Shown: positions 5,562 to 6,975 of the stretch, piece by piece | How positions within the stretch are numbered: the stretch's first letter is position 1 | Layout: every line of letters starts with the position of its first letter | Position numbers and translations under genes: made by a program | NCBI RefSeq assembly: GCF_003438995.1 | Contig: NZ_QSUN01000046.1 | Coordinates: forward strand, 1,055-8,029 | DNA: 6,975 bases | Direction: 5' to 3' | Source of the DNA: Bacteroides sp. OM05-12 | GTDB lineage: Bacteria > Bacteroidota > Bacteroidia > Bacteroidales > Bacteroidaceae | Notes under the pieces: model-generated | Databases searched by the model: none | Seen by the model: only the letters and a program-made list of their open reading frames with translations | Told to the model about the DNA's origin: nothing

Positions 5562-6797
5562 TTATTTTATCGGAAGACAATTTAATAGCCATTTTTTAAA
5601 ATCTTGATTATTCATTTTTCTGAATGACTCAGACAACCCCATTGCGATTGAAATCCATATGGTTATAGATGTAATGTCAAAGTTATTGACATCTTCTATC
5701 CAACCTAGAAACCAGTGGAATGCTGTAAATATTCCTATATATTTTATATATATATTATTTGATTTATAAATGGCTAAGTATGAACCTTTTAAATAGATTA
5801 GACACCAAGGTATTAAACCTAATAAACCAAGCCAAGTGAACACATTTGGGTGGCAAACTTCATTCATAAATCGTTCATATTTTCCTGTACCTAAATCTTC
5901 TGCAAGTAAACTTCCAAAACTCATAGAATCGTTACCGCGTGCAGGTGTACGTCCCCATATTATATAATTATGGCGTATTGCAGATGTAATAACTTCTTGG
6001 TAAATGAAAGTCCGTGTATCACTGGTTGCATCTTCTTCTATAATTTCTCCATTTATAATTTTCTTTTGTACATATTTTCCTTCACGATTTTTTCCTGCTT
6101 CAAAAATGTTATAGCTACCGCTTATTCCGAGAAAAAGTAATATGATAGGGAGTAAATAAAATGTCCAATATACTAATCTAAGTATCTTTAATGATATATA
6201 TCTTCTAAATAGGAAACTAAATGCTAAGAGTAAGGTTGCTATAGCTTTTATTATTTGTGCTCGGTCACCAATACTTGTAAGCATAATAATCAATAAAAAC
6301 AGAAATAATAATTTCCATTTTTTAGTAAAAACAGATGTAAAACAAGCTAATAAAAAAATCGGAGCTAAATAAAAATGAAAACTTCCAACAGGTAATATCC
6401 AAATAAAAATAAAAAATACAGGTATAATATATTTGAGCCATGTTTTTATTGTATCTTGTAATATATCTGGATTGATGAATATATAGACAAATAATGGCAG
6501 GGATAATGAAAGTACTCCTGATGAAAGTTGTTTCCATTCCCAATAATTCTCTGCAGTAAAAATGCCTCGGATAATTCCCAGTATAGCCCAAATAAAATAA
6601 ATTGTTATTACATAATAGTCTTTCTTGTTGTTAGGATGGAAATATTTCTTTTTTTTCAATAATATAGAAAATATCAATATGTAAGAACAAGTCCATATAA
6701 AAAAGGTACTTAAAATATCTATTCCAGACCATGAAATAATACTTATTAGAGTCTGTATGACAATCAAAAATGGAATTATTTTGAAATGTTTAGACAT
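5562..6797 (-). CDS. wzy: O-antigen polymerase/ligase family protein (Wzy-like)
   Basis: A 411-residue polytopic inner-membrane protein with about eleven or twelve hydrophobic segments and one large polar loop (about residues 225-318), the layout of Wzy polymerases and WaaL ligases. Conserved features of the Bacteroides capsule version, from memory, are LTSIGDRAQ (173-181), SDTRTFIYQEV (259-269), WGRTPARGNDSMSFG (281-295) and MNEVCHPNVFTWLGLLGL (311-328). Two Arg-containing motifs in the periplasmic loop fit the family's need for positive charge. Polymerisation of repeat units is the likely role, because only one such gene is seen in a capsule-like operon; ligation is the alternative. I chose the ATG at 6797; a TTG at 6827 would add ten residues (LKNTINTKQ) with no better leader. 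It is very AT-rich (27% G+C in one line counted). An A8 run (6649-6656) encodes a Lys cluster after the second membrane segment. Confidence 0.87.
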   Translation of the reverse strand: MSKHFKIIPFLIVIQTLISIISWSGIDILSTFFIWTCSYILIFSILLKKKKYFHPNNKKDYYVITIYFIWAILGIIRGIFTAENYWEWKQLSSGVLSLSLPLFVYIFINPDILQDTIKTWLKYIIPVFFIFIWILPVGSFHFYLAPIFLLACFTSVFTKKWKLLFLFLLIIMLTSIGDRAQIIKAIATLLLAFSFLFRRYISLKILRLVYWTFYLLPIILLFLGISGSYNIFEAGKNREGKYVQKKIINGEIIEEDATSDTRTFIYQEVITSAIRHNYIIWGRTPARGNDSMSFGSLLAEDLGTGKYERFMNEVCHPNVFTWLGLLGLIPWCLIYLKGSYLAIYKSNNIYIKYIGIFTAFHWFLGWIEDVNNFDITSITIWISIAMGLSESFRKMNNQDFKKWLLNCLPIK

Positions 6798-6865
6798 TTG
6801 TTTTGTATTTATAGTGTTTTTAAGCAAGAACTTAAACTAACATAAACTTTGTGTTAACTATATTT

Positions 6866-6899
6866 TTGATTTATATCTTAATAGTATCATATAAATCAA
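6866..6899. repeat. 11-bp perfect AT-rich inverted repeat upstream of wzy
   Basis: TTGATTTATAT (6866-6876) and ATATAAATCAA (6889-6899) are exact reverse complements separated by 12 bases. The element straddles the stop codon of the partial gene that enters from the right edge and lies about 70 bases upstream of the wzy ATG. No T-run follows the stem on the - strand (it continues AAATATAG), so it is a weak terminator candidate. A regulator site, an mRNA-processing or stability hairpin, or chance in AT-rich DNA are all possible. Confidence 0.5.
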
Positions 6900-6975
6900 T
6901 GTTCTTTAGATTGAAAGTTAGCGTCCAAAAATGACATATCCGATAATGAAAGCCGTCAAAAGAGGGTTCCACTAT
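6871..6975 (-). CDS. C-terminal end of an unidentified upstream gene (partial)
   Basis: On the - strand, one frame stays open from the window edge for 34 codons and ends at TAA (6871-6873). It reads from IVEPSFDGFHYRICHF and closes with NLKNIDLYDTIKI. No motif allows a family to be named. The position, 73 bases upstream of the wzy start and in the same direction, fits another gene of the polysaccharide operon. The evidence is weak: a second frame in the same bases gives WNPLLTAFIIGYVIFGR with a TAA at 6918-6920, which looks like the end of a membrane protein such as a flippase. That frame is closed by a TAG at 6972-6974. A frameshift or nonsense change between the two cannot be excluded from this fragment. 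Confidence 0.35.
   Translation of the reverse strand: MVEPSFDGFHYRICHFWTLTFNLKNIDLYDTIKI

Noticed and set aside
6322..6591. 89-codon - strand ORF inside wzy
   Set aside because: It is an alternate frame of the membrane protein gene; its Tyr/Ile/Phe-rich composition is a by-product of AT-rich codons.
6946..6975. Start of a + strand gene at the right edge (ATGAAAGCCGTC)
   Set aside because: Only ten codons are in view, without a leader or promoter. The - strand is the coding strand of the operon on this side.

Overview
The window looks like one end of a capsular or surface polysaccharide biosynthesis locus from a gut Bacteroidales bacterium (Bacteroides, Phocaeicola or Parabacteroides type). 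The reasons are a 'smalltalk' small protein followed by a T7-lysozyme-type amidase, an AT-rich set of wzy, glycosyltransferase and acetyltransferase genes, A-rich leaders instead of Shine-Dalgarno sites, and tight overlaps between genes. The species cannot be fixed from the sequence alone.

Left arm, + strand, 1 to about 1040: a 74-bp imperfect palindrome (33-106) precedes a three-gene cassette whose members overlap by ATGA. The genes are a 34-residue smalltalk protein (149-253), an N-acetylmuramoyl-L-alanine amidase (250-651) and an unrecognised 102-residue protein (648-956). A strong intrinsic terminator for this cassette lies at 1004-1037. It sits inside the 3' end of the first gene of the opposing operon.

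Right arm, - strand, transcribed from right to left, 6975 down to 978: the end of an unidentified upstream gene (6871-6975), a Wzy-like O-antigen polymerase/ligase (5562-6797), a family 4-like GT-B glycosyltransferase (4310-5554), a left-handed beta-helix O-acetyltransferase (3699-4313), a second GT-B glycosyltransferase (2635-3657), a family 2 GT-A glycosyltransferase (1826-2644) and a Ser-His alpha/beta-hydrolase-like protein (978-1835). Most junctions overlap or are a few bases apart, so this is one operon. No flippase, initiating sugar-phosphate transferase or nucleotide-sugar genes are visible; they would be expected further upstream, to the right.

Proposed joint function: cytoplasmic glycosyltransferases build a repeat unit on a lipid carrier, the acetyltransferase decorates a sugar, and Wzy polymerises the flipped units in the periplasm. 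The terminal hydrolase may trim or transfer an acyl group. Base composition shifts inside the operon. The two distal genes (GT2 and hydrolase) are about 40-50% G+C in the lines I counted, while the genes to their right are mostly about 27-38%, which suggests assembly from separate modules. No stretch over 300 bases lacks a gene. I found no tRNA, rRNA, CRISPR array, insertion sequence or complete mobile element. The most unusual items are the terminator inside a convergent gene, the smalltalk/amidase coupling with its lipobox-like tail, and the shortened amidase.
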